From Todiramphus chloris collaris (taxonomy: Eukaryota; Chordata; Aves; Coraciiformes; Alcedinidae): a stretch of 64,000 bases of DNA. The notes under the pieces are model-generated. The model was given only the letters and a program-made list of their open reading frames with translations, was not told where the DNA came from and ran no database searches. The stretch spans positions 202,421-266,420 of the forward strand of contig JANVCC010000041.1 of the NCBI GenBank assembly GCA_025345505.1, read 5' to 3'. The translations under genes were made by a program, and so were the position numbers. This document shows positions 1-11,831 of the stretch, piece after piece. Each line of letters opens with the position of its first letter. The first letter of the stretch is position 1.

Positions 1-3000
1 TTCAATGAAACTGGGATAGTGGGGCTTCCAGTAGAAGTGGATATTTTATCATCAGGCCTGTGTGATAAAAGCCAAGTCAAGTCACTTTATGTTTTCTCTC
101 TTCAGTGCTCTGATTAATGAGTGGCATTACTTTTCTAAATCAACAAATTAGGTCTTTCCTCTATATTTTTTTTCACATAAAAGCTATTAGATCAAAGTAT
201 AAACCCCATATCCTTCCTTTTTATGCACAAAGACTGGATCAACAGCTTGAACAGGGTGTTACTTCACTTTATTTTGTTAGTTTATTTTTAAACATCTCAC
301 ACAGTCCTCGTGAAGTAAAACTAGATTTATGGGTGGGGTGTGAGTTGTCTGTTTTAAATCAAAACCCGTGATTAATTTAATTTTGGTGTTAACATCAAAT
401 CTGTTGCATGCTCTGTACTTCACCATTACTCCTGGGGAACAGGACAAAGTTGTATAATTCTGTTGGCATCAAAGAATTAAAAATGCATCTCTACAGAGAG
501 CTGAGGAAATGCAGCCATCCAGAGCAATGCCAAACACGCTCAGGGCTGAAGGTACTGCACAGTATACACAGCCCTGTGAGCTCAGCTTCCATGATTTCAA
601 AGGAATTTGCACATGCAAAACCTTTTTACAGTTTTTACAGCCTGTAAAATAGATCAAAATAATGTTACATGGTGGAGACATAAAAACAGCAATAAAAATA
701 AGTCTGGAATGACAAGTTTGGGGGGTGGACTAACACATGAGGTGGAACCCTGCAAGTACCACCAAAGACCAGGTTGTCTGCTTCAAAAGCTTCTAATTAT
801 AACAGTGCTTGTTAGACATTAGAAGAAAAAACACTTGGGCCATTTTGAAGCAAAGGCACATAAATTACCCAGCAGCTAATGATTGTTTCTCTAGATTTCC
901 AGAAATATTACCTCTCATAGGAGCCACTTATTATTTCTGCATATCTAAAACATAAAAAAAAAAGTTTCATATATAGTTAAAAGGAAGAGCAGACCTGAAG
1001 GCTAAGCACTGTTTCCTTTGTTCTTCCTTGTTCATGTTTAGAAAGAAAGTGACTATTTCTTTGTTCTTTGCCATTATTATGGAATAAAATGTGTCATGTA
1101 TGTGTGGCATGCTAGGCCATAAAAATATATCCTATACTGTCCTTAGTTAATATTACCACACAGGGTCACCCAAGGTCCAAACAGATCAAAGCAAAGTAAA
1201 AAATGAACTACTGACACCACTAACACTGAAGAAAACTAGAATGATGCAATACACATAAAATCACTCTAAGTCTCACTAATTCCACATGTGCCAGTCTTGA
1301 CTGTGCTCTGTATACTGTCTTATTGCCAGTTACAAGAAGTGCAATTCACCATGACACAGAAGGATTTAAAAATTAGCCTCCAGCTATTCCACTAAGTACC
1401 ATTCACTAAAACGTGATGATCACTCACGGGAAAGTTTGCAAGATCTTGCAAACTGCCCGTTGAGACTGAATGGTAAAGTAATAGACCCTCATGAGTCCCT
1501 GCTGCTTTTCAAAGTACATCTCTGTAACCCTTGGCAAGAGTCAGAATAATCTCATATTGCCATACTTTTAACTCTCTTAGGTGGCTTTGAAAACCCCAGC
1601 ATCCAATGTCTCCATCATGCTGACAGGTTTTAGACTGCAGTTTCTTCTTGAGGGCTGGCATTCTTTGTAATTTCTCAGCTCTGTTACTCAGGATAACTTT
1701 GACATCTTTCGTTTGGTCTCTGTTTCCTTCTACATTTTCTCCCATGTTTCCTGGACCTGTAAGTCACATTTCTCACCTATTCATGATGTATTTAAGGGTT
1801 TCTTTTGATGTGGGTCAGCTAATGACACTTGCTTTTCAGAGAGGGATGTGAAATCAAATGATGGAAGAGATCTATATACATCATTAATATAAAGATTACT
1901 TATAACATTGTTTTCTCCATTTAGACAAGATTAGACAACCTTCACTATGTGAAAATACACGACTGAAGTCTATGGAGAGCATAGACGTTAATATATATGT
2001 AGGTTCAGTTCATGTTTTTGTTTCTGCTGTAATTTATAACCAGACATGACAATTGTGTCTCTCACTGAGATAATTAGATCTGATAACCAATATCTGAAAT
2101 TCAAGTTCTCTGAAACACAAGATTTTTCAAAATCTACATTGCCTAGTTCAACAGAGCTCATTCTTGGCTACCACGTAGCTGTACTGTTCACACACATACA
2201 CAACTTTTCTATACCTTGCTAGCAGACAGAGGATACAAACCATTATACAGATGATCAAAGGTATTTAATTAAGACTAGGAAGTGCATTTTTGAAGTGGTA
2301 GCTCCTGGCTTCTACACTAACTACCAAGTAGCCATGATTTAGTTACCACCATAGCTTTTGTCAGTGAAATTAAAGACATTTATGCACATCTGGGAGAGGG
2401 TTAGAGAATAAGACTTCCATGGATAGTGTCTTTCCTTTGGGTGGAAGAATGGCCAGCTCAATGGTAGAAGGGAATCAGAGCTAATGAGGAAGGGCAGAAA
2501 AACTCATGAGGTGGCTAGAATTTATCTGCTAGTGACGGCATAAAAGTTTCTAGAAAAAACTTTGGGTAAAACTAGAACTGAAGACTCTTCTCACCATCCT
2601 CTCTCCACAGTGACCTGTCATCACAGCAAAGACAGTTGAATCTTCTAGAAAAGAATAAATAATCTTGGCAGCAGATGCTATAAATACAGAAAACTTAAAA
2701 CACAAGGAGGTTAAGCCTGCTACATTGTACCAGTCTGTCTCCAGTTTAACTGCAGTGAAAAGTCCCGGGTAACTCCTTTTGTTACCATGGGAACAGAAAC
2801 AACCGATTCAGCAGCACAGGAACGAGTCAGATTGGGTTAATCTGTGTATATTTCACAAAAAGATATTTTCTCAGCTACATGATCTGAGTTCTCAGAAACA
2901 TTAATCTGTTTATTTGGCAATACTCAACAAAAAATGGAAAAAAATCACCCACCTTAGAATTTTTTAATATCAGGACTTGAACAATTATTTTGTGTAGGCT

Positions 3001-3514
3001 GAACCTGAAAACTGGTTTTTGTTTTTTTAAAGAAAATATAGAAACACAGCAAAGCAAGGGTAGTAGATTGATATAGATTTTTAACTGCTTCTTGCTGAAA
3101 TCTATTGCACAGACACGCTGATGCCAATAGCAAAGCTATTTCCTCTGATCAGCAATAAAAAAATGATTAGGGATTGGCAAATGGATTCAATAAGATAATT
3201 TAAACAATCATTACTTTATAAATGATGTTTTAACTGTCCTCAATAACTGTAGAATGTGATTAGCTTAGTGCCCTTCAATCAAGGCTTACTCTGCTTTCCC
3301 CACTTGAGACCTGAGTTGATTTTTTCTAAAATCAGAAATTACTTTCCCTAGAATTACAGAGCTTCAATTTTCTATTTCCTGAATTAAGCGTCCACTGTGG
3401 GAACAGGTTATTATTGAAATGGTAGGTGTGTTTAAAGTTCTTTAAACTCAATTTTGAGGGGGGAAAAAAACCCCAACAAACTCACAACACAAAAAAAGCC
3501 AGTTCAAATTCATA
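1..3514. other. Unique AT-rich DNA
   Basis: Apart from the X-box candidate at 2781 I see no gene or repeat. Open frames are at most 84 codons and overlap on both strands. Short A runs occur at 953-962. Confidence 0.6.
2781..2794. promoter_or_regulatory. RFX-type X-box candidate
   Basis: GTTACCATGGGAAC is an inverted-repeat X-box close to the RFX consensus (GTTRCC, short spacer, RGYAAC) with one mismatch in the right half. RFX factors bind such sites in ciliary and MHC class II promoters. There is no known gene beside it here. Confidence 0.35.
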
Positions 3515-3574
3515 GATTTGGATTGTATATAGTGGATTTGGATTAGATATAGTGGATGTGGATTTGGATTAGAT
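3515..3574. repeat. 20-bp tandem repeat, about three copies
   Basis: Three adjacent 20-bp units: GATTTGGATTGTATATAGTG, GATTTGGATTAGATATAGTG, then a shifted third copy GATGTGGATTTGGATTAGAT. The first two differ at two positions. The third carries an extra GATGTG before the GATTTGGATTAGAT block. It is a small minisatellite-like expansion inside unique DNA. Confidence 0.85.
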
Positions 3575-6500
3575 TAATGGCTCTCTATGCAATAGCTTTT
3601 AACAAGGGCAGTTAAAAAGGCTGAGGAGCTAAAAATGTAACTTTGGAGTTGTCCACTTCAGAAAAAATTCTTTTCATTATTTTATACAGAGAATATAGGT
3701 CAACTGTTTAATGCTTTTAAAATGATATTCCAGATGAATAATCTGGACAATAAACCTAGGTGACAAACTGGACTCTGGATGGCAAACTCACTAATGGTTA
3801 AAAATTCAACTACAATTTCATAGAAGAAAAGTCACCCAAGAGCTATGAAACACAAAGGTACAGTTTCTGATTTAGAAAGTCTTTAAGCCACAGACTTCAG
3901 AAGAACAGAAAATACCACATTGGCTATAATCTGATATATAATTTGCTATTAGTTTAGCAAAATGCTTAGCTAAGAAGTTATGCATTTCTTTTTCTGGATC
4001 CTCTCTTGAGTGTAAACAAACACCACTGGTCTTCTGGCTGATACTAATCAATTACAAAGGACTATTCAATCATCTCCTCCAGCTTCCCATGTAACATTTT
4101 AGGATTTCACTGACTTACCTTCAGATGCATCTTTGGGTACAATGCTTTTATCTCCAATGTCAGCCAGCCTTGTTCTGTAGACCTTGGGGAGAAGAGTCCA
4201 AAACTTCTCTTAATAGTCTGTCCAAGTGGAGGATGGCACTGGCTGATAAACACTTACTACCTGCACTACACCTCGGCTGGCTTTAAGTCTCATGTCTTAG
4301 GTAAGCATGCTTATGTCTTCTGTGAAGACGAGAGGACATAAACTGGTGTTTACAACTTACATTTACTTCTGAATTCAGTGTGATTTGCTACCCTGTTACT
4401 GTCAATTTTAAATGCTGGGGTTTTTTTTGTTTGGTGGTGTTAAAATAAGTTTCCAGGTAGGAGCTGTGGCCCAGATTATAACATACACCAAATATTAAGC
4501 TCAGCTCTCCTGCTGGGTGGTGGCAGCAAAGACTGCAGTTCTTGAGGAAATTGTGAAGGGGCTAGTTTTGGAGTCAAATGTCCTGCTGATTAACAGGAAT
4601 GAGTTTAGGAGTGGGATTTAGAAGCTTTTTACATCTGTCTCACAACTCTGCATAATTTCCCCAGTCCAAAGAAGAGCAGAACAGCATTCGGATGTCTGAG
4701 CTATACTGTACATCTTATGCCAGAGGCATTGCCATGGTTTGTTTGTATCTCCTAACAGCAGTGGGGATGAAATCTTCTTTTACATAGAAGAACAGTTTTT
4801 GCTGAAATGGACACTCTTTTCAAATCATTTCAACCTCAGTGAAAAGCCCTTTGGAAAAACTTGTAAATGAAACTCAAAACAGAAAAACTTTCACAATTTG
4901 TTTACATTTGGGAAAAGTCTTAAGGTTGGTGAGGTTTTTTTTTCACATCTTTCGTTTCAGCTTGGAGCTTTTTTCATTCTATTCTATGTTACTTAATTAC
5001 AGCCTCTTGTTGTAATGACAGATTATATTATTTTATTTCAGAATCACTAGGGAATTGCTACTTCTGTTTTAATATTTGTCCTTCTAGATCAAACTGCCTC
5101 CTTTTTATTAAATCGTAGGAAACTGCACACAGAAAAGATAAACAGAAGGCACATGGGAACAAATTTTTTTTTTCCACTTTGGACAATCATCATCAAATAG
5201 ATATTTCCTGTAGTGATGTTATAATAAATAAATACTAATAACATTGAACTTGAATAAAATTATAGATTTAAAATGTTATGCAATTAAAACATTCTGATTG
5301 TCACTAAAATATTTTGAAAGTGGATGAAAACACATGTCATCATGAAAGAATTTCTTCAGAAAACTGGAAATACCCATTTTTCTCCAGTTTTACTTTGTAA
5401 GCTCTTACCCAGCATCAGTTACACATCTAAATCTCTTAGCTGACATGGAACTTATTTAAAACATAACTCTGAGGGATAGGCTTATGAGATACACATCTCA
5501 TTTCTGAGATGGGCCAAGTGGGAATGCGATTAAGCAATCCTCTTCCAACCCCATTCAATAATGGCAAATAAAGTCTTGAAAATCAACCAAAACATTACTT
5601 GAACATTGTTTATTATTAAATAAAGTTGTCTATTACATTTTGCTCCTGCCTCTCAGGCATTCCATGAAGCCCTGACATAATGTGTGGAGCATCACTTTTA
5701 TTAACACCTTCCTTAGGCAGAAGGCTGTAAATTTTTCTGCATCATTGGAAGTATATTGTGAAGAAATTCAGTGAAAAAAACAATTACTGGGATATTTCAA
5801 GTTGTGCTCTTTACTTCTTCTTGTTATTGTTGCTGTTTGGTTATAGAAATGGAGTCTTTTTAAGTCCTGTGAATGCCCTCAAGTCCCAGAAGTAATTTTC
5901 CAAGGGAATTCATGTTGCTTCTATCAATAGCAATATCCCAAGACCATCCAGGATTGCAGTTAAAGCAGCCTGGAGACTTCCCTGACTGATTGATGTTGGG
6001 TCATCTCAATCTGTAGGAACATTTCCTGTGCTCAGATCATTTTGCCTTCCACCACATGTATTTTCTCCCTCTAATTCTGACTCCTTAGGCATTCACTCCC
6101 TCACAAAGAACAGCTAGGAGTAAAAGTCTGTTGGTTTTACATCCCCTTTATATCGCTGCCAAGGTGCAATGCAGAACTGGGCATAAGTGTGTACACTGTA
6201 GTATTCTGCTGTAGGAGCAGGCACAGCTGCAAAGTTGCTTTGCAAAGAGTTGCTTTTGATATTTATTTGTTTCTTGTCTGACTCCCAAAGGCGGAGAGCA
6301 TAGTTTTATAGACTGTTCAGAATTTGTCCACAAGAAGAAAAAAAAAAGTAAATATTACCACCAAGGGATATAGGCAGACAAAAGATTTCACTATCTTTCT
6401 ACTTACGTTGCTTCCCAACTGCAGTGACAGTTGAGTGAGGCACAAAGAAATGCTTTGTTTACTTAACTTGATGTGTCAGAGAAAAATATTTTTACAATTA

Positions 6501-6965
6501 GTTTTTATAGTATTTTTATTTGTTTTGCAGAAAGAAAATAGTAACACATTGAAAAATATTTCACCAACTGAAAAAGTTCCTATCAAGAAGATTTTACCCA
6601 TAAAATCAGTGAATTTTCCATCCTACTTTAAAGAACAATATTGAACCCTTTGAAAGAATAATAACAATGCCAGTTCCATTCATAATTTTTCAAAAACTAT
6701 GAGAAAACTAGCACAATTTAGCTCACTAGGAATTCTAATGTTGAATTGTATCACTCTGTTTAATGAAACATGTAATAAGACTGGTAAGTGCAACTAGAGG
6801 AAAACCTGGACTTCTGAGGAGAATTGTTCCAGCATCTTTGGAGTTAATCATCTGCATTTCCTAAAGGCTGTTCTCACATTATACTCTGTGTGTTTCATGT
6901 GACCAGCCAAAGAGCTGCTTATTGATCCAGAAGCCTCATTACAACTTGTACAATGTGAACTTAGC
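3575..6965. other. Unique AT-rich DNA
   Basis: Nothing recognisable. Holds short T or A runs (4423-4430, 5165-5174, 6338-6347). Frames are all under 70 codons. Confidence 0.55.
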
Positions 6966-7035
6966 ATCACCGGTCATGCCATTAGTGTAATTATCTTATT
7001 TCATTAGTGATAATGCCATTTTGCATTACACTATA
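6966..7035. promoter_or_regulatory. Homeodomain-type AT-rich cluster with inverted repeat
   Basis: The segment holds CATTAGTGTAATTATC, CATTAGTGATAATG and TTTTGCATTACACTATA. It has several TAAT/ATTA cores typical of homeodomain sites and an octamer-like TTTTGCAT. TAGTGTAAT (6983-6991) and ATTACACTA (7025-7033) form a perfect 9-bp inverted repeat 33 bp apart, and CATTAG occurs twice. This dense non-repetitive pattern is what conserved non-coding enhancers look like, but conservation was not tested. Confidence 0.35.
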
Positions 7036-10000
7036 TTGGCTCACTTAAAAAGTAATAAAGATTTGCAATCAGGGAATGTATTTGTTAACTTCAGAGCGTG
7101 CCTCTGAACTTGTCCTTGGTCATACTAAGTGCTAGGATCTGCCCTGTGCAGTAGTACTGCAGTCTGTGTGTTTCTGTGGTGGCAGCCCTACACACATGAT
7201 GGTCTAATGCCATTTAAAGAAGTGTAAGGCACTGATGGCCACACCTCACCTCCTGGAGGTTAGGAGAGATAACTTCACCTCTGGGTTTTGGACCTCGAAT
7301 TGGTTTATTTCTCTTCAATATGCCACTATCTATAGGCCAGAACCCACTGAGGAAGTAATTTTGCTCTCAAGATCACATCAGGGTCTGACCTTTCACAGAG
7401 TGATGTCTCCGTTTCAAAGTAAACAATGGCTGTTGAGCAGGATGCAAACACTGGTGGGTGAAACACCAAAAAGGGAATATATGAGAGTATCTTTCACACA
7501 GATTTTCTCTTCTCCTTGCTTTCACACACTGACTTCATGTGGAACAAAATGGAAATTCCTCTGGAGACTAGCAATGCTGGTCACTTGCTTAGGTGCAGAA
7601 ACTTTAACTTCAAGTCTATGCCTGAGAACACCGTGTTTCATTGCAGGGCTGTAGAATGGGTGGCTGGATCATAAATATTTGTTAATCTTAGTAGGCAACC
7701 CCCATTCTCAGTGAAGTGAAGGCTGGCAGGTATCATCTATGCCTCCTTGGCCTCCTTCTTTGTCCTTCTATCAGAGAGTTCAGCAAGGAAGCAAGCTCTG
7801 GGATGGCTCCTTCTCTCACACCTTTGCTCTCCAAGCTTTTAGTCAATGAGCAGAACATCCTCTTACAGGAGATGCTTTTGCAATGACAAGTCATCACAAA
7901 GCCCTCTCAGGTTTGGCAATGTGATTATTAAATATGTGAATAGATCAAACACATTTTTATATATTTGATTCACCCTTATGCATTTTAACACTGGACAAAT
8001 TGATCAGTGTTTTTCATCTAAGTAAAAAGCTAAAGTGTTTGAAGACTAAACTGGAAACTTCTTCAGAAGAATGCAGAAACCCATGGTGACAACTGAAAAC
8101 ATATGTTTTGACTCTCTTATATTTGCCCTCAGTTGTGAAAACACCTCATAGCCCTTCCTTGACATAGGTGAGAATTGAGTTTTCTTAACTTTCCCTCAGA
8201 AGTCTTCCAGAGTGAACAAAACCTGAGTTCTCTCTTGCAGTTACACACAAGAGTAATTCCCATTTTAAGCAGTCCCTGTCATTGCTATTTTTATTTCTTC
8301 TAACTAGTTACCAATAATGGAATCTGCTGCCTTAGCTCTTTTTATTTGTTCTTAATCTTTATGACAACATAAATAAAATAACGTTTCAGGTTACTTATTT
8401 CTGACCAGCTCTTGGAAATACACTGACACCAGTGTGTTGTTTTCTTTCACTGGGCTTTTGTTCCTCAAGGATTGCCATTGAAACCACAGTTAGTAGACTG
8501 GTGCATCTCAGTTTGCTAGTTTGCTAGTTTTGTCAGTCTCAGGCATTTGGCATGGCATGTAAGGGATGCAAAAATTGCCATCTCCAGTGTCAGCACTGAA
8601 TTCTGTCTTGTCCAGCGTCCAAGAGTGCTAAAACTAGGTCTTTTAAAACCAACTATAAGTAGATTCATCACATATAATTAGCAAATCATAAGCAATTGTG
8701 AAGCCAGTCTGAGGCTGGAACAGTATTTAATAGTTGAATAACATTTCAAAGATGCGTTTTGTCCTAGTAGAACCATGAATTATTTCTATAGTCACAGAAA
8801 CATTGAATTCTACTCTTTGCCCTCAATATTCTTGCCACTATGATAGACAAATACAAATCTTGTACATGAAGAAATTGAGAGGCTCAGCAGTGGAAAAGTG
8901 TTTATTAAAATTAATATGTAATAAATGTTCCTAATATGCTCATAACTTGAACAAGGATAATTTGAGGTTTACTTCTTGTTATAGTGTTCAAAAAGAATCT
9001 TTATCTATTTCATGGAAACTTAAATTCTCAATATCAATGGCCATCACTATTCTACTGTAAGACCATAGATGCCGGTTGCTAGTACAGGTTTTTAATATAA
9101 ACAGATGCTGTTCTTTACTGGCAGATGGATGCAATAAACTCACATTCTAACTCCTTGACTCCAGGACACAAGTCAAGAAGCATGCAAAGTATGTGCAGTG
9201 AAACACAAAATAAGAAACCTGAACATCCAAGTCTTTTTGCTTATTGAAAATTGCCACCTTATCATGTTCTTGTCATACAAAGAAATAATCTTCACTGTGA
9301 AAATACGTAGGATAAACACCAGAAATCATCATGCTTTTGACACATATAGACAAACACATTCGCAGACTGGTCTCAATTCTGCATAGACAGACGATCATTT
9401 CATTCTGTAAGTCTAGACAGTATCAGAGCAGTACCAAACATGCTGTCAGAAACAATCTCACATAGTCAAAGTGATGGATTAGCAAATTTCATCACTATTC
9501 TAACTCTGTGAATTTATGAATTGTGCATTGTGGTTTTTGATTTGATGTTATGAAAGATGGACTTGATAAATTCCTTGTTTGTGTGTATTTATTTTTTCGC
9601 TGTAGTTTTATCTGGAACATGGATGATGATTTCTTTAGAGCATGTGTGAAGATAGCACTGTTGAGGGTAGCTAACAGTACTATATATATGCAAAGTGTCT
9701 AATTCTCAGAGGGAAACAGCTGCTCATTTCAATATCAATCTCAGGTATCAAGAGTGTGAATTAGTACTTTCTAATATCCTCAGTCATGCCCCTAGACAGT
9801 AAAACCAAAGGCTTTATTGTAGAATTACTCCTGGAGAACCATCTAATAATTATCTGAAATGGATACAAACTCTCCATATCCTTGGTAGCATCAGGTAAAG
9901 GTCACACATTGAAACTGCTTGCTCATGCACACAACCAGATACGATGGCTATTGCTAGATTTTAATGACCACTCAAATCTTACTGAACCCTCAGAACAGTG

Positions 10001-10148
10001 TAAAATATTATGGTGAGAATCTGGTCAGGAACTTATCGCAGGTAACCCTGATGAACTTAATGGTAGATATTACAAGAGTATGATACTATTCTGTAAGTAC
10101 TTTCATAAAGAAATTCACTGCATCTTTGCCTCCAGGATTCCACTGCAT
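7036..10148. other. Unique DNA, one 139-codon frame without family
   Basis: A plus frame at 7235-7654 (139 codons, starting MATPHLLEVRRDNFTSGFWT) is long for this composition, yet it has no recognisable domain and is rich in scattered S, T and L. I treat it as chance. The rest shows no gene or repeat other than the short direct repeat at 8511. Confidence 0.5.
8511..8530. repeat. Short direct repeat (GTTTGCTA)2
   Basis: GTTTGCTA occurs twice back to back (8511 and 8519) and a third partial copy GTTTT follows. Probably slippage; no function implied. Confidence 0.6.
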
Positions 10149-10602
10149 TCAAATGAAAGAGTCAGGCTGCACCAGAAAATGATTCAAAGCAAGAACCTTC
10201 CTTTGGTACTTTGAATATCCCTTCGAGTATCTGAGGAGCCCTTCCCTCTGGGGAAGACAGTGGTGTGTTTCACCAAGTGTCTTGCAAAGGTGTTGCACTA
10301 TGTGCTTGGAAACGCCCACACCAAAGTGCAGACAGTGCTTTGTAAATCCACACCTTGTCTCTTGGTGCGAACTTCTCTCCAGAGCTGGCATAAAGCTCCT
10401 CAGTGAAGGCAAAGCTGTTGTAGGGCTGATGGTTCAGACCTGTCCAGAAGAGACAGGCTTGTTTTCCTGTTGCCCCTACAAGAACATGGCATGGCTGCGG
10501 GGACTCAGACTGAAAGATGCCATCCCAAATTTCAGACATCATACAGATACTGCTGCTCCAGGCACTCTCACATACGTATCCTGAGCACGGCTTCTCTGAC
10601 AC
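10149..10602 (-). other. Low-stop patch, possible fossil coding sequence
   Basis: This 450-bp stretch is less AT-rich than its flanks and is open on the minus strand in two frames (110 and 87 codons, overlapping at 10270-10412) as well as one plus frame of 100 codons. The minus frame includes the string NSFAFTEELYASSGEKFAPR, and the other ends in HFLVQPDSFI. I recognise no family, signal peptide or domain. A frameshift near 10340 could join the two minus frames, as in a decayed gene. Openness in three frames argues instead for base composition alone. It may also be a conserved non-coding element. Confidence 0.2.
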
Positions 10603-10951
10603 CTGAAGTGAGGTGAGGGCAGGGCGATCGGGTTGCTTGGCTGTTGCCAGTCCTGTTTCCCAGAATGCTTTCTTTGAAAACGTGTAGAGCAGAGCTGTAC
10701 CCTTCTATTTTATAAAAATCCATTCAAGGACAATGGAAGAAATATTCCACTCCACACCACAGCTGTGGCTGAAATTTCCTCACTAGTGATGACTACCCTT
10801 TCCTTTACAGATTTTCCATTGGTTGACAAGAGGGTGTTATTGGGAGAAAAAGATTCACCTGACTAAAGGCTCATTATATCAATTTTTGCTCATTAAGTCT
10901 TTCCTCTGAGATTTGATTAACAGAAGCTACAGGCATCCAGCAAGAGAGGGA

Positions 10952-10985
10952 GAAAAAAAAAAAAAAAAAAGGAAAAAAAAAAAGA
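10952..10985. repeat. A-rich homopolymer tract
   Basis: A run of about 18 A is interrupted by GG and followed by about 11 more A. No SINE or processed transcript body is recognisable next to it, so there is no reason to call it a retroposon tail. The complement gives the F/L/S-rich C-terminal part of a minus-strand frame here, which is an artefact. Confidence 0.85.
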
Positions 10986-11784
10986 GACTGTAAGAGATAA
11001 AACAATAACCCAAAGCACATGTAAGAAACATGTCAGAAGACTTTGATGTCCTGATGCGGGGAAGCAGGCTCTGTTTGGACAGACAGTGTACTAGGGAGAG
11101 TAGGATGTTTGCTTCCGAGTATCTCTCTCTTGTAGGAGAATTATCAAAAATCTGTGTAAATAGTGAAAGAAGGAGGCATGATGGAGAGGGCAAAGTGGGG
11201 CAAGACAACCTAAACAAAGGGGCGGATGAGAAAGTAATGATTAGCTCACACTTGAACGAGATCTGTGGCATGTGCTCTGCCCCTGAACAGAAAGTAGACT
11301 GTGAGTCTCTTTTTATTGTCCGAGGTTTCCAAAGGATTTCTGAGCAAATAACCATGGGTAGTTTGACATTCTAATTATAGCCTGCTCACCATCCATTTCT
11401 GAAGTGTTGCTGAGTTCCCTGGCACAACAGCTGTTTGAGCGTACTTCCCAGAAGTCTTGGGCTCCCTGCCACGGTAACACATTTGATTTATGTCAGACTT
11501 TTACCCAGGGATCTAGAAGAGACTTGATTGTGCAGCTGATGATGATTTTTTCCCTCAGACCGAGGAGCTGAGAGCAGCCCTTGTCCTGTTTGTGCTCATA
11601 GGTTTCCAAGCAAAGGCCCTGGAGTCAATTGCTCCCTTAAATACTCTCTGGGGAAGACCAATCTGCCTCCATGTGGGAGGAAGAGTTTTTAATTCTTGCA
11701 GCTTACCTGACAAAGTGCTAGACTTGTTAAAAAGGACTTCTTTTTAACTAGTTTATTGAAAGGTTTAAAGCTGCTAAGCACAAA

Positions 11785-11831
11785 CCATGTTTCTTAAATT
11801 ATTATTTTTTAAGAAAGTAGTAGAAACATGG
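11785..11831. repeat. Nested inverted repeat
   Basis: CCATGTTTCT (11785-11794) pairs perfectly with AGAAACATGG (11822-11831). Inside it TTTCTTAAA (11790-11798) pairs perfectly with TTTAAGAAA (11808-11816). The two stems share bases, so two alternative hairpins are possible. The sequence is not part of a repeat I recognise. Confidence 0.7.

Noticed and set aside
7235..7654. 139-codon plus-strand frame
   Set aside because: No domain or family recognised, no splice or promoter context; length is within reach of chance in 64 kb.
10952..10985. A-tract as the tail of a processed pseudogene
   Set aside because: No transcript-like body or target duplication was recognised beside it.
10927..11355. 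142-codon minus-strand frame ending in an F/L-rich segment that looks like a membrane helix
   Set aside because: The hydrophobic stretch is the complement of the A-tract at 10952-10985.
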